Assembly: GCF_025685685.1 (NCBI RefSeq)
Contig: NZ_JAGSYH010000011.1
Coordinates: 55,018-119,017, forward strand
Source of the DNA: Acidicapsa dinghuensis
GTDB lineage: Bacteria; Acidobacteriota; Terriglobia; Terriglobales; Acidobacteriaceae
Length of the DNA stretch: 64,000 nt
Direction: 5' to 3'
Shown one piece after another: positions 1-9,429 of the stretch. Every line of letters begins with the position of its first letter. Within the stretch, counting starts at the first letter, position 1. A model generated the notes under the pieces. The model did not search any database and was not told where the DNA came from. It saw only the letters and a list, made by a program, of their open reading frames with translations. The position numbers and the translations under genes are program-made.

Positions 1-657
1 CTGATGTTGGCGAATGTGCCGTTACCGCCCAAGGTAACACTCGCAAAAAGGATCGGTCCGGCGGGAGATCCGCGCGTCGCATTAACGCTGTTGACCACAT
101 GGCTTTACCAGAGTGGCCAGTTCGTCGCATACACGTATTTGACAGTCGTTTTCGACAGAGCGATAGGACACAACAATGCGATGGTAGCGGTGTTGCTGGT
201 TGCGTTTGGCGTCGCCGGTACCGTGAGCAACTTGATCGTAGGTCGATTGGCGGACCAGATGGGCAATCGCAAGTTGATCGTCATAGGGCTCATCGTTCTT
301 GTTCTGGTTCTCGGCTCCCTCTCGTGGGCTGGCGGCAGCCTCTGGACGGCCGTTCCTGCACTCGTAATATGGGGTGCTGTCGGTTGGGGGCTTCTTGCAC
401 CTCAGCAACACCGCCTGGTAGCAGTTGCGCCTCAGACCGCGCCAGTCGTGCTAGGCCTGAATACTTCTTTCACCTACTTAGGGATCACAACTGCCGGTGT
501 TATTGGAGCCTTCGGCATCTCAGTGTTGGGTGCGCATCATTTGGGCTATTTAGGAGCGGTTCTGGTATTAGTTGCGCTGGGCGTCGCCGAATTGGCTAGT
601 TGGCGCATCTATGTTTCGCACACAACTCGAACGATCACGAACTTGGAAGTTGCATAA
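1..657 (+). CDS. MFS transporter, C-terminal half (cut by window edge)
   Basis: Inner-membrane major facilitator, probably a drug or metabolite exporter of the DHA1/AraJ type. The frame is open to the left edge, so the real start lies outside the window. About 218 residues remain, with six hydrophobic segments, which is one half of a 12-helix MFS. A loop motif GRLADQMGNRK lies near residues 80-90 of the visible part and matches the basic loop of the family. The substrate cannot be told. The gene ends in a strong hairpin shared with the convergent glycosylase gene. It probably belongs to the same accessory block as the efflux genes to the right. Confidence 0.8.
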   Translation: MMLANVPLPPKVTLAKRIGPAGDPRVALTLLTTWLYQSGQFVAYTYLTVVFDRAIGHNNAMVAVLLVAFGVAGTVSNLIVGRLADQMGNRKLIVIGLIVLVLVLGSLSWAGGSLWTAVPALVIWGAVGWGLLAPQQHRLVAVAPQTAPVVLGLNTSFTYLGITTAGVIGAFGISVLGAHHLGYLGAVLVLVALGVAELASWRIYVSHTTRTITNLEVA

Positions 658-700
658 TTTATCGCTGTTGTCGTTGCTCATAACAATGCTTGATGCTCAA

Positions 701-737
701 ACAAAGGCCTCGCAAGCAATCGCTTCGAGGCCTTTGT
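701..737. terminator. Bidirectional terminator between convergent genes
   Basis: A perfect 12-bp inverted repeat (701-712 with 726-737, arms ACAAAGGCCTCG and its complement) with a 13-base loop, followed by a T-rich stretch on the plus strand. It sits between the stop of the MFS gene and the stop of the convergent glycosylase gene, so it can serve both. Confidence 0.8.
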
Positions 738-756
738 CGTTATTCAAACAACTAAC

Positions 757-1647
757 CTAAGAAACATTTTCAATCTGAGTCTTCTTGAGATCCGCAAAAT
801 TTTTCCATAAGGCGACTGCTGCATAGCCGCGCCACGGTCGAACGGCATCAATGTTTATTTCGGGATGACGCTTAAGTTCCTGCTTTAATGCGTAGTCCGT
901 AGTGGGAAACGCGTCGTTATCACCAAAGCCTCGCATAGCCACATACTCAGCCGTCCATGCTCCAATTCCAGCGATATTACACAATACTCTTCGCAACTCA
1001 TTCGGAGAGTCCATCGCGGTTCGATCTAAAGCGCCTCCGTCAATGGTGCGAGCGAGCTCCCGAATAGTGGATTTCCTCTGCTCGGAGGTCCGGACACTCG
1101 ACAAATCTGCGTCGAGGATTTGTTTGACTGAGGGAAAGAGAAAAATCGATTCGGAGGTTTTGGGATGTAGTGCAACGGTCCCCGCTGCTTGCACCAGTTC
1201 CTTCGTCAGCATACGCCCAAATTGCAAAGAGACCACCTGGCCAAGTACAGCCGCAAACATCGTCTCGAAGGAACTCCACGAACGTGCCAGTCGTAGACCT
1301 GGATACTGTGCCCAAAGCTTCGAAAGAAAACCGTCGCCCTTCATCGCTTTTCGAAGGACGATTGGATTCGCGTCGAGATCAAACATTTTTCGTACTGCTA
1401 TCGACACCTTATTCGCATCTTCTTCAGTTCCATTCCAAACCGAAAGAGCGAGTGCTCGCCACGTACTGTGCCTCTCGACACGGAACCAGCCTAGCCCGTG
1501 TCGCGTGGAGATCACGCGCTCATATCCTGAATCGTCCACCATCTCGACATATGGAAGCTTGTGGGCTCGAAAGAAGACGAGCATAGCCTCCCAATCATAA
1601 GGAGGGGAGAATGGCAACTCACAGGTTTGTAGTGGCACACTTTGCAT
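757..1647 (-). CDS. DNA-3-methyladenine glycosylase II, AlkA-like
   Basis: Base-excision repair glycosylase of the HhH-GPD superfamily that removes alkylated purines from DNA. The 296-residue form begins MQSVPLQTCELPFSPPYDW, which matches the normal N-terminal domain of AlkA. The frame is open to 1806, but that extension would overlap the upstream ArsR gene and resembles no domain, so the ATG at 1647 is preferred. Seen: the helix-hairpin-helix around residues 225-240 (IAGIGAWTAEY) and the catalytic Asp251 in TTDYALKQEL. The family motif FxxxxAAVLGQVVS is at 127-140. It lies 76 bases downstream of the ArsR gene on the same strand, so the two may be cotranscribed. Confidence 0.85.
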   Translation of the reverse strand: MQSVPLQTCELPFSPPYDWEAMLVFFRAHKLPYVEMVDDSGYERVISTRHGLGWFRVERHSTWRALALSVWNGTEEDANKVSIAVRKMFDLDANPIVLRKAMKGDGFLSKLWAQYPGLRLARSWSSFETMFAAVLGQVVSLQFGRMLTKELVQAAGTVALHPKTSESIFLFPSVKQILDADLSSVRTSEQRKSTIRELARTIDGGALDRTAMDSPNELRRVLCNIAGIGAWTAEYVAMRGFGDNDAFPTTDYALKQELKRHPEINIDAVRPWRGYAAVALWKNFADLKKTQIENVS

Positions 1648-1723
1648 GGCGTGTGAATGTCGTACACTTCGAATGCCGGTTAGGGAGGTGGATCGATCCG
1701 CGCTCACAGTCCCGGCGTCCTCA

Positions 1724-2092
1724 TCATCGAGTGTTATCGGCTGGACGCGCGCGTTGCAAGTCACCAGCGTGGGCTCCTGTCGCTCGTGAGTAGCTTCTGG
1801 ATGCACGGCCCACCTGTGTGAGCCTCCTCAGATACCTCAAGTAGGCCTCCAGTCTCTCAAGAACTACCCTGTAATACACACCCTGACCTATTCTCCGAGA
1901 TCCGATCAAGCCGGCATCTGACAGTACTTTCAGATGATGCGAGACAGTCGAAGCGCGAACAGGAGTATCCAAGCAGATGTCGCCGCATCTCATCTCGTTC
2001 ATTTCGACAATGTGTCTGTAGATTGTGAAACGAACAGGATCGCCAAGCACCCTTGAAATTTGTAGCGCGTCCACTTCCTGGATCGACTTCAT
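1724..2092 (-). CDS. ArsR/SmtB-type winged-helix transcriptional regulator
   Basis: Small DNA-binding regulator of 122 residues. A winged helix-turn-helix spans about residues 20-78, with the recognition helix in RASTVSHHLKVLSDAGLI and a wing ending GVYYRV. The frame stays open to 2182, but the ATG at 2092 (MKSIQEVDALQISRVL) gives the standard family N-terminus. No cysteine pattern typical of a metal sensor (ELCVCDL) is present; DICLDT stands in its place, so an organic ligand or redox signal is more likely than a metal. It is divergent from the isochorismatase/SDR/RND run and is a candidate repressor for it (inference). Confidence 0.85.
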   Translation of the reverse strand: MKSIQEVDALQISRVLGDPVRFTIYRHIVEMNEMRCGDICLDTPVRASTVSHHLKVLSDAGLIGSRRIGQGVYYRVVLERLEAYLRYLRRLTQVGRASRSYSRATGAHAGDLQRARPADNTR

Positions 2093-2510
2093 GACAATCG
2101 TCCCAAATCTTAGAATTTCACGGCACATACATATTGCACGCTTTCGTTCTATTTCGACGCCCATATTGCGGCCAAGTCTCAAAGTTGCGATGTAGATGTC
2201 TGAATGAAGGGCCGTGCGCCTTTATCCCACGAACCCTACATAAAATGACCTTTGCTGGATCTGCAGCGCGAGCGTTATCACCTCTCTAAAATCTGCATGT
2301 CCACTGCGGTTTTCGACAAAAGGTACTGTTCGACAGAATTGACAAACGATCGAAATGTTCGGACACTCGAATACCACGTTTGCATACGTCAAGGCTTACA
2401 ACGCGTGGCAGAATTTGCCTCTTTTATGTCAATCCCTTCGTTTTCGATACGCGTCAAAATGTCCATAGCGCGTAGACATTCCTTCGTAATGCACGCGCCC
2501 GGAGGTTCGG
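2093..2510. promoter_or_regulatory. Divergent intergenic region between ArsR and isochorismatase genes
   Basis: 418 bases with no supported gene. It must hold the promoters of the minus-strand ArsR/alkA pair and of the plus-strand efflux run. The heptamer TTCGACA occurs twice near 2312-2336, but I see no clear dyad that could be called an ArsR operator. Confidence 0.4.
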
Positions 2511-3206
2511 ATGTTCAGGTTCACCCATCGCAATCCCGAGATGCAGATCGTCAAGCAGCACACTGCGTTGGTGGTCGTAGATATGCAAAACGAATTTTTC
2601 AAACCAGCCAAGGGCACCTATTACGAACTGATCGAGGATTCGCTTAAGAAATACAACGTGGCGGAAAACACCGAGACACTTTTGAAGACCGCGCAGGATC
2701 TGGGCTATTACATCCTACATTCGCCGCATTGGTACTATCCGAGTGATCTTCAATGGAATGTGCCTCCTGGAGCAATTGGCCACTATCTCATTGGAATTGG
2801 TTTCTGCGGCCGCAAGGATCCGGTCGATTTAGAGGGCTTCAAGGATTCTCGCTCGGACTACTACGAACCCTTCAAAAAGTACCTAATGGACGGGCACACT
2901 TGTAATTGCTCACCACACAAGCACTTTGGGACCATCGCCAACGACATGATTAAGCAACTGCACATGCGCCGCGTTCAAAAGGTAATCATGGCGGGTCCAG
3001 CCGGGAACATCTGTTTCGAATCACATGTCCGCGACCTCATCGAAACGGGGATGGAAGTTGCTGTAGTACGCGACGCGATTGGGGGGGCAGTAAATGATGA
3101 AGGCGACGGGTACGCAGCCGCGATCACTAACTTCCGTTTCATGTGCAATGCCTTGTGGACAACCGAAGAAGCAGTGGGCCGGATGAAGGCTGCGGCATCT
3201 GCGTAA
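2511..3206 (+). CDS. Isochorismatase-family cysteine hydrolase
   Basis: Cytoplasmic cysteine hydrolase of 231 residues. Asp24 in VVVDMQNEFF and Cys168 in GPAGNICFESH are the expected catalytic residues of the isochorismatase/nicotinamidase fold. The substrate is not deducible; amide or vinyl-ether hydrolysis is typical of the family. The ATG at 2511 is preceded by GGAGG five bases upstream, which supports it over the ATG at 2541. It is the first gene of a plus-strand run with two dehydrogenases and an RND pump, which suggests a part in degrading or modifying a small toxic molecule. Confidence 0.85.
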   Translation: MFRFTHRNPEMQIVKQHTALVVVDMQNEFFKPAKGTYYELIEDSLKKYNVAENTETLLKTAQDLGYYILHSPHWYYPSDLQWNVPPGAIGHYLIGIGFCGRKDPVDLEGFKDSRSDYYEPFKKYLMDGHTCNCSPHKHFGTIANDMIKQLHMRRVQKVIMAGPAGNICFESHVRDLIETGMEVAVVRDAIGGAVNDEGDGYAAAITNFRFMCNALWTTEEAVGRMKAAASA

Positions 3207-3347
3207 AGCGCCTCCCCGATTCGTCAGTATCTCTGCAACCCATACGTGATTTTCCCCATATCAACAGCGCCCACTTTGTGGGCGATTGCCCCTGTTGCAC
3301 TCAAAATCCGGCATTCACTCCGCCATAACGTTAAAAAGGAGCTCAAA

Positions 3348-4217
3348 GTGAGCAAGACAATTTTGATTACTGGCACTTCAAACGGCTTCGGTAAAGATGC
3401 GGCCAAGACACTCACCGAGGCCGGATATCAGGTCTTCGCAACTATGCGGGATATGAATGGCCGTAATCGCTCTGCGGCTGATGAACTGCGATCAAAGAAC
3501 ATCGAAGTGCTTGAACTCGATGTCACACAGGACGCGAGCGTCAATGTGGCTTTCGAGGAACTCTACAGCAAGACTGACGGGAAGCTAGACGTCCTGATCA
3601 ACAATGCAGGCTTGTTCGCACATGGAATCTCAGAGACATATACCCCTGAGCAGGTCCGCGAGATGTTCGACGTGAATGTATTCGGAATTCAGCGCGTTAC
3701 CCGCGCCGCATTACCCTCCATGCGCAAGCGGAAATCGGGATTGATTGTCAACATCGGATCGATTCTGGGGCGCGTGACTATCCCATTTATCGGACTGTAT
3801 GGGGCGTCAAAGTTTGCAGTTGAAGCACTCACCGAAAGCTATCGCTATGAGCTCTCACAACTGGGTGTCGACGTTGTTCTCATTCAGCCAAGCGCCTATC
3901 CAACCGGGTTGTACGCGGCTACGCAGCAAGCCGCAGACGCGGACCGCGCGGCAGAATACGGCGAGATTGCAACTCTTCCAGGCGTGTTTGCAGACTTTCT
4001 GAAAGGGACTTTCAGCAGTGCGGATGCACCTGATTCGCACGACATTGCGAAGGCACTCGTAGAACTGATCGGAACTCCTGCCGGCAGACGCCCCGATCGC
4101 GTCCTTGTTGGCGCCGGATATGGCGCCGACGCGGTGAACGCCGTAGTCAAGCCCATTCAGGCTGAAATGATCCGCGGTATTGGATTCGACAAGCTGCAGA
4201 CACTGAACGTTCAGTAG
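3348..4217 (+). CDS. Short-chain dehydrogenase/reductase (SDR), catalytically complete
   Basis: NAD(P)-dependent oxidoreductase of 289 residues with a Rossmann fold. Seen: cofactor motif TGTSNGFG at 8-15, NNAG at 85-88, catalytic Ser138 and the YGASK pair Tyr151/Lys155. The GTG start at 3348 is chosen because AAAAAGGAG lies just upstream and because it leads straight into the first beta strand (SKTILITG); the frame is open further upstream to 3246 without family similarity. The C-terminal part resembles the classical SDR5-like group acting on aldehydes, ketones or steroids. The substrate is unknown. Confidence 0.85.
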   Translation: MSKTILITGTSNGFGKDAAKTLTEAGYQVFATMRDMNGRNRSAADELRSKNIEVLELDVTQDASVNVAFEELYSKTDGKLDVLINNAGLFAHGISETYTPEQVREMFDVNVFGIQRVTRAALPSMRKRKSGLIVNIGSILGRVTIPFIGLYGASKFAVEALTESYRYELSQLGVDVVLIQPSAYPTGLYAATQQAADADRAAEYGEIATLPGVFADFLKGTFSSADAPDSHDIAKALVELIGTPAGRRPDRVLVGAGYGADAVNAVVKPIQAEMIRGIGFDKLQTLNVQ

Positions 4218-4262
4218 CTCCCGTCCCGATGTGCTCCAACAAAACTGTAATGAGGTGCTCAT

Positions 4263-4973
4263 ATGAATACTGATCGGAAAGTACTGGTTGTGACGGGTGC
4301 GTCACAGGGCTTGGGCGAAGGCTTCGTCAATGCCTATCGGGAACGGGGATGGAGCGTGGTGGGAAACTCACGTTCGATTAAGGCGTCCGATGATTCCGAT
4401 TACATCACGGTGCCTGGCGATGTGGGCGATCCCGAAATCGCTAGAAGAGTAGTCAATACCGCGCTGGACCGCTTTGGGCGTGTCGATACGTTGATCAATA
4501 ATGCCGGCATCTGGCGGCCTGGTCCAATTGGCTCAATCACTGAAGAGTTGTATAGACGAGTGATGGCGACGAATGTCGACAGTGTATTCTTCGCTACCCA
4601 GACTGCAGTGCCGGCGATGCAAATGCAGGGCGGAGGGCATATCGTGCAAGTCCTGACGAGCCTTGTCGAGCACGCTGTGCAAGGCGTGCCGGCGGTACTC
4701 GCCTCTCTGTCGAAAGGGGCTTGCGCCGCAGCGACCCGTGGTCTTGCTATGGAACTCGCACACGACAATATACGGGTGAATGCAGTGTCCCTCGGGATTA
4801 TTCGAACGCCACTCCATGAACCTGAATCGCTGGAATCGAAGAAGTCCTTCGCTCCGCTGAATCGTTATGGCGAGGTCTCGGACGTTGTTCGAGCGGTCCT
4901 CTATCTCGAGGACTCCAATTTCGTGACAGGCGAAATCTCGTATGTGGACGGCGGACGGACCGCCGGTCATTGA
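4263..4973 (+). CDS. SDR-family protein lacking the catalytic tyrosine
   Basis: Rossmann-fold protein of 236 residues with TGASQGLG at 11-18, NNAG at 79-82 and the usual C-terminal YVDGG. The catalytic motif is altered: Lys151 is present in ALASLSKGAC-like context (LASLSK), but the position four residues before it, normally Tyr, is Ala147. A branch of SDR proteins with ASLTKGG at this site is, from memory, known, so this may be a subfamily trait and not decay. It could be inactive, regulatory, or use another residue. It lies 45 bases after the complete SDR gene and is followed closely by the RND genes, so it is probably cotranscribed with both. Confidence 0.8.
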   Translation: MNTDRKVLVVTGASQGLGEGFVNAYRERGWSVVGNSRSIKASDDSDYITVPGDVGDPEIARRVVNTALDRFGRVDTLINNAGIWRPGPIGSITEELYRRVMATNVDSVFFATQTAVPAMQMQGGGHIVQVLTSLVEHAVQGVPAVLASLSKGACAAATRGLAMELAHDNIRVNAVSLGIIRTPLHEPESLESKKSFAPLNRYGEVSDVVRAVLYLEDSNFVTGEISYVDGGRTAGH

Positions 4974-5008
4974 ACAAGTCGAAGGGAACCCACACGCGGG
5001 AGAAAACC

Positions 5009-6244
5009 ATGGGGATCATGTTAAACAGAGGCCAAAAACAGTCTGCCGGTAGTGGCGGTCAAACTAGACGCACACTCAGACCTTATGCAGGTGTCACGGC
5101 TTTAATTCTCGTTTCCACAGTAGCCGCAGTTGTAGGACCGAAGTTGTTCAAAGACTCAAGGGTTCGTGCCGCGGGGAATGCAACACCGTTGGTCACTGTG
5201 AGTCAGCCTTTCCCAAAAGATATTCACGGTCGCATGCAGTTCCTGGGTCAATTCTCGGCTGTGGATCGCGTCGATCTCCGCGCGCAGGTTGGCGGGACGC
5301 TTACTTACATCGGCTTCAAGGATGGAGATGTTGTTCGAAGTGGCGCGCTTCTGTTCACCATCGATCCCACACCATACCAGATCAAGTTCGACGAAGGGAC
5401 TGCTCAAGTAGCGCGCGCTCGAGCACGGCTAGAGCTTGCTACCACTGAACTGGCACGCGCACAAACGCTACGGAAAACCGATGCCGGAACGGTAGAGAAC
5501 GTAGAACAACGTTCTGCGGAACTGAGATCGGCTCAAGCTGCACTTGACGAGGCGGAAACGCTAGTGCGCGACGCGAAATTCGATCTGGATCACACACACG
5601 TCTACGCACCTTTCACTGGACGTATGGGCACTCATCTCGTTTCGGTTGGCAATCTCGTATTGGGCAATCGCGGCGGCGGAAGCGCGCCGACTCTTCTCGC
5701 CACGATCGTATCGATCAATCCCATTTATCTAAACTTCGACATGAGCGAGGCCGACTACCTCAACTTCGAACGGGAGCGGGCGGCGAAGAGAGTCGCTCTC
5801 GCTAACAAAGTCGAAATCGCGCTCAGTGATGAGAGCCGTTTCGCACGGCAAGGTATCTTGGATTTCCTCGACAATACGTTTGATAGATCGAGTGGAACCA
5901 TTCATGCTCGTGCGACTGTACCTAACTCAGATCTGCTTCTGACCCCGGGTGCTTTTGGCAGGGTACGCCTAAACCTTGTCCCCGAAAGACAAGTGCTGCT
6001 GGTGCCCGATGCTGCTGTGAGTGCGGATCAGACCGACCGCATGGTATTGACTGTCGGCTCTGACGAAGTAGTCAAGGCGATAAAAGTGCAGATCGGCGAG
6101 CTCAGGTATGGTCTGCGCGTGGTGTATTCCGGCCTTTCTGCTTCGCAGCGGGTGATCATCGCCGGGCCCCCTGTTCTGCCAGGAACAAAAGTCTCCGTTA
6201 AAGAAGGAACGATCAATCCTGGGCCGGATGAAGGGGGTATTTAA
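5009..6244 (+). CDS. RND efflux periplasmic adaptor (MFP/AcrA family)
   Basis: Membrane fusion protein of 411 residues that links the inner-membrane RND pump to the outer-membrane channel. A membrane anchor spans about residues 26-43 and there is no lipobox. Then come a lipoyl half (QVGGTLTYIGFKDGDVV, about 93-109), a coiled-coil hairpin (about 125-200, rich in Ala, Arg and Glu), the second lipoyl half and beta-barrel domains. The frame opens at a TTG overlapping the SDR stop, but the ATG at 5009 has GGAGA upstream and yields a normal N-terminus. The pump gene starts 8 bases after the stop. Confidence 0.9.
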   Translation: MGIMLNRGQKQSAGSGGQTRRTLRPYAGVTALILVSTVAAVVGPKLFKDSRVRAAGNATPLVTVSQPFPKDIHGRMQFLGQFSAVDRVDLRAQVGGTLTYIGFKDGDVVRSGALLFTIDPTPYQIKFDEGTAQVARARARLELATTELARAQTLRKTDAGTVENVEQRSAELRSAQAALDEAETLVRDAKFDLDHTHVYAPFTGRMGTHLVSVGNLVLGNRGGGSAPTLLATIVSINPIYLNFDMSEADYLNFERERAAKRVALANKVEIALSDESRFARQGILDFLDNTFDRSSGTIHARATVPNSDLLLTPGAFGRVRLNLVPERQVLLVPDAAVSADQTDRMVLTVGSDEVVKAIKVQIGELRYGLRVVYSGLSASQRVIIAGPPVLPGTKVSVKEGTINPGPDEGGI

Positions 6245-6252
6245 GACTTGCC

Positions 6253-9200
6253 ATGAAGCTCTCCCATTTTTTCATCGAACATCCGCGCTTTGCCATAGTT
6301 CTTAACATATTCATTGTTTTGGGTGGGCTGGCAACGATGCTGACGTTGCCTATTGCGCAATACCCGAACATTGTCCCGCCAACGATCAAGGTCACAACAC
6401 TTTACCCCGGCGCGTCTGCGGACGTTATTGCCCGCACTGTCGCAACGCCTCTTGAGCAGGCGATCAATGGCGTGGAGGGTATGGAATACATCACCAGCCA
6501 GTCCACAGGCAACGGGCAACTTACGATCACAGTGATCTTCAAAATCGGAAGTGACGCCGATACGGATCTATTTCGCACCAACACACGAGTTCAGAACACG
6601 CTCTCACGCCTCCCGGAAGAAGTCCAGCTTCAAGGAGTACAGGTAAAGAAAACCATTGATGATCTGCTGCTGGGTGTGCACGTGTATTCGCCGGATGGCT
6701 CTCGTTCTCCCGAATACCTTTCCAATTACATGATCCACATCCGGGATGAAATTGCCCGTCTTCCCGGCGTCGCGGATTTTCAACTGTTCGGCGACCGCCA
6801 ATACGCGATGCGCATCTGGATTGATCCAGACAAGGCCGCTGCTTACAACCTCAGCGCAAGCGATATTCTTGCAGCGCTTCGCGCGCAGAATGCGCAGGTA
6901 TCCGCTGGTCTCCTGAATCAGCCGCCTGTGACGACGAAAGGCGCCTATCAAATCAACATCGAGGCGTTAGGTCGCCTCAGTACACCTGCGCAGTTCGAGG
7001 ATGTGATTCTGAAGTCGGATGGGGAGGGGCGCATCACCAGAATTCGCGATGTTGGCCGTGCCGAAATTGGATCCACAGACTACGGCTCGGTTGCTTACGT
7101 GGATAGACATCCGGCTGCCCCTTTCTTCGTCGTCCCAACACCAGAAGCCAATGTAGTAGATCTTGAGCACGCGATTTGGAAGAAGATGGCGGAGCTCAGA
7201 AAAACGTTCCCGCCTGGCGTTGACTATCTGGACATTTACGACCCCAGTACCTTCGTCAGTCAGTCGATCCATGAGGTGGCAGTTACCGTTGTCATTGCGA
7301 TTCTCCTCGTCATTTGTGTTGTTTTCCTCTTTTTACAGAGTTGGAGAGCAACGATTATTCCCGTCATCGCAATTCCGGTTTCTTTGATCGGCGCGTTCTC
7401 GATATTGACGATCTTCGGCGGATCTATCAACAACCTGTCGCTGTTCGGCTTGGTCCTCGCAGTTGGCATCGTTGTTGATGATGCGATTGTTGTGGTCGAA
7501 AATGTCGAGCGCAATATGACACAGGGCATGTCGCCTCGCGAAGCCGCCCACGAAACGATGACAGAGGTGTCGGCCGCGCTCATTGCGATTGCGCTGACGT
7601 TGTGTGCGGTCTTCGTTCCCGTCGCATTCATTTCTGGCATCCCTGGTCTGTTCTTTAAGCAGTTCGCTATGACGATCGCAGGCTCGACGATCATATCGTG
7701 CTTCGTGTCGCTTACTCTTAGTCCCGCATTGTGTGCAATTCTTCTTAAGCCGCACCCGGCGGGAGATATGCATTGCGCTCCTACTGACTTAGCCAAAATT
7801 CTCCATCCCTTTTTCTGCCGTTTTAACAAGGCCTTCGAGTGGCTATCCAACAACTATGGCGCAATGACAAGCCGCTTCGTCCGAGTAACTGGCGTCATGT
7901 TTTTGATCTACCTCTGCTTCATCGGGTTTACCGGCTTCCAAATGTCACGAATGAGTACGGGCTTTATTCCCCAACAGGACATCGGTTATCTCGCTGTTGT
8001 GGCCCAACTGCCTCCGGGGTCTAGCCTGGCCAGAACTGATGAGGTGCTTCGCGAGGTAAATGAGATTACGCTCGATACTCCGGGAGGACGGCACACTTCG
8101 CCGGTGGCCGGGCTCGATGTGACGACAAATACTATTGCCCCAAACGTCGGTACTGTGTTCACCTCGTTGCCCTCGCTCTATGGCGAGCATATGAAGGGGG
8201 TCAACGCTGCGAGTATGGTGGCTACTCTTCGGAAGAAATTCGCAGATTTCAAAGACGCCAACATCCTTGTCGTTAATCCACCTGCAGTGAAGGGACTTGG
8301 ATCCGCCGGTGGCTTCAAAATGATGCTCGAAGATCGTGCTGGAGTCGGACCGCAAGCTCTTGCCGCCGCCACGAACAAACTTGTAGCGGCCGCCAGGAAA
8401 GATCCATCGTTCGCTGCCGTCTTTACGCTCTACAACGCAGGCTCGCCGAGTGTTTATGCGGATATCGATCGTGAAAAGGCGGAAAAGGTCGGCCTCTCGA
8501 CGCAAGACGTGTTCTCAACTCTCGAGCTGTACATGGGCTCGCAATACGTGAACGATTTCAACTTCATTGGGCGCACTTTTCCAGTATTCGTGCAAGGAGA
8601 TCAGCGGTTCCGCCAAACATCGGAGGAAATCTCGCGGCTCAAGGTTCGCAATGCGAGCGGTGAAATGGTACCGATCAGTACAGTTGCATCGTTTCAAGGC
8701 AGGACCAGCCCCTATCGCGTGCCACGCTACAACCTCTACCCCGCCTCTGAAGTGATGGGCGAAGCTGCGCCCGGTGTTTCGTCGGGAGCCGCGTTGAAAC
8801 GCATCGAAGAGCTCGCCGCGGAAAACCTTCCTCCCGGCATAACCTTCGAGTGGACCGATCTTGCATATCAACAGGCGAAGAAAGGTATTCCAACAGGAGC
8901 GATCTTCGGCGCTTCTGCACTCTTCGTGTTCCTTGTGCTAACCGCGCAATACGAAAGCTGGAAGATCCCATTGGCGATCGTGTTGATTGTTCCAATGTGT
9001 CTGCTGGCGGCATGTACAGGCCTCAACCTTCGAGCGATGCCGATTGACATCCTTGCACAAATCGGGTTCGTCGTTTTACTCGGGCTAGCTGCTAAGAATG
9101 CCATTCTGATCGTAGAGTTTGCCAAACAGCGCCAAGATCACGACAGAGTCAACGCGCAAGAAGCTGCGGTGCACGCAGCACATGTTCGTCTCCGTCCAAT

Positions 9201-9429
9201 TCTAATGACTTCCTTTGCATTTATTGCTGGTGTGGCTCCTCTCGCAGTTGCGCATGGAGCAGGGGCAGAGATGCGGCAGTCCCTGGGTACTACAGTGTTC
9301 TTCGGAATGCTAGGTGTAACCATCTTTGGTCTCCTATTCACCCCGGCCTTCTACGCACTCGTACGCAGAACCAAAAGGAGCGGGCAAACGGTCTACGAAC
9401 TTGTTGGAGAGACTGGGGGGAGAGTATGA
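6253..9429 (+). CDS. RND multidrug efflux pump, HAE1 family (AcrB/MexF-like)
   Basis: Proton-driven trimeric inner-membrane transporter of 1058 residues, the normal length. The proton-relay pair is present as Asp409-Asp410 in VVDDAIVVVEN, and the partner Lys948 in GLAAKNAILIVEFAKQ. Twelve membrane segments and two large periplasmic loops fit the family. It ends in ATGA, overlapping the start of the outer-membrane channel gene by four bases, so the two are translationally coupled. The adaptor gene is immediately upstream, giving a full tripartite pump. The substrates are unknown; the enzymes around it suggest an organic toxicant. Confidence 0.95.
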   Translation: MKLSHFFIEHPRFAIVLNIFIVLGGLATMLTLPIAQYPNIVPPTIKVTTLYPGASADVIARTVATPLEQAINGVEGMEYITSQSTGNGQLTITVIFKIGSDADTDLFRTNTRVQNTLSRLPEEVQLQGVQVKKTIDDLLLGVHVYSPDGSRSPEYLSNYMIHIRDEIARLPGVADFQLFGDRQYAMRIWIDPDKAAAYNLSASDILAALRAQNAQVSAGLLNQPPVTTKGAYQINIEALGRLSTPAQFEDVILKSDGEGRITRIRDVGRAEIGSTDYGSVAYVDRHPAAPFFVVPTPEANVVDLEHAIWKKMAELRKTFPPGVDYLDIYDPSTFVSQSIHEVAVTVVIAILLVICVVFLFLQSWRATIIPVIAIPVSLIGAFSILTIFGGSINNLSLFGLVLAVGIVVDDAIVVVENVERNMTQGMSPREAAHETMTEVSAALIAIALTLCAVFVPVAFISGIPGLFFKQFAMTIAGSTIISCFVSLTLSPALCAILLKPHPAGDMHCAPTDLAKILHPFFCRFNKAFEWLSNNYGAMTSRFVRVTGVMFLIYLCFIGFTGFQMSRMSTGFIPQQDIGYLAVVAQLPPGSSLARTDEVLREVNEITLDTPGGRHTSPVAGLDVTTNTIAPNVGTVFTSLPSLYGEHMKGVNAASMVATLRKKFADFKDANILVVNPPAVKGLGSAGGFKMMLEDRAGVGPQALAAATNKLVAAARKDPSFAAVFTLYNAGSPSVYADIDREKAEKVGLSTQDVFSTLELYMGSQYVNDFNFIGRTFPVFVQGDQRFRQTSEEISRLKVRNASGEMVPISTVASFQGRTSPYRVPRYNLYPASEVMGEAAPGVSSGAALKRIEELAAENLPPGITFEWTDLAYQQAKKGIPTGAIFGASALFVFLVLTAQYESWKIPLAIVLIVPMCLLAACTGLNLRAMPIDILAQIGFVVLLGLAAKNAILIVEFAKQRQDHDRVNAQEAAVHAAHVRLRPILMTSFAFIAGVAPLAVAHGAGAEMRQSLGTTVFFGMLGVTIFGLLFTPAFYALVRRTKRSGQTVYELVGETGGRV

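Noticed and set aside
1647..1806. N-terminal extension of the glycosylase
   Set aside because: It would overlap the ArsR gene and has no AraC or Ada zinc domain; the ATG at 1647 gives the normal AlkA start.
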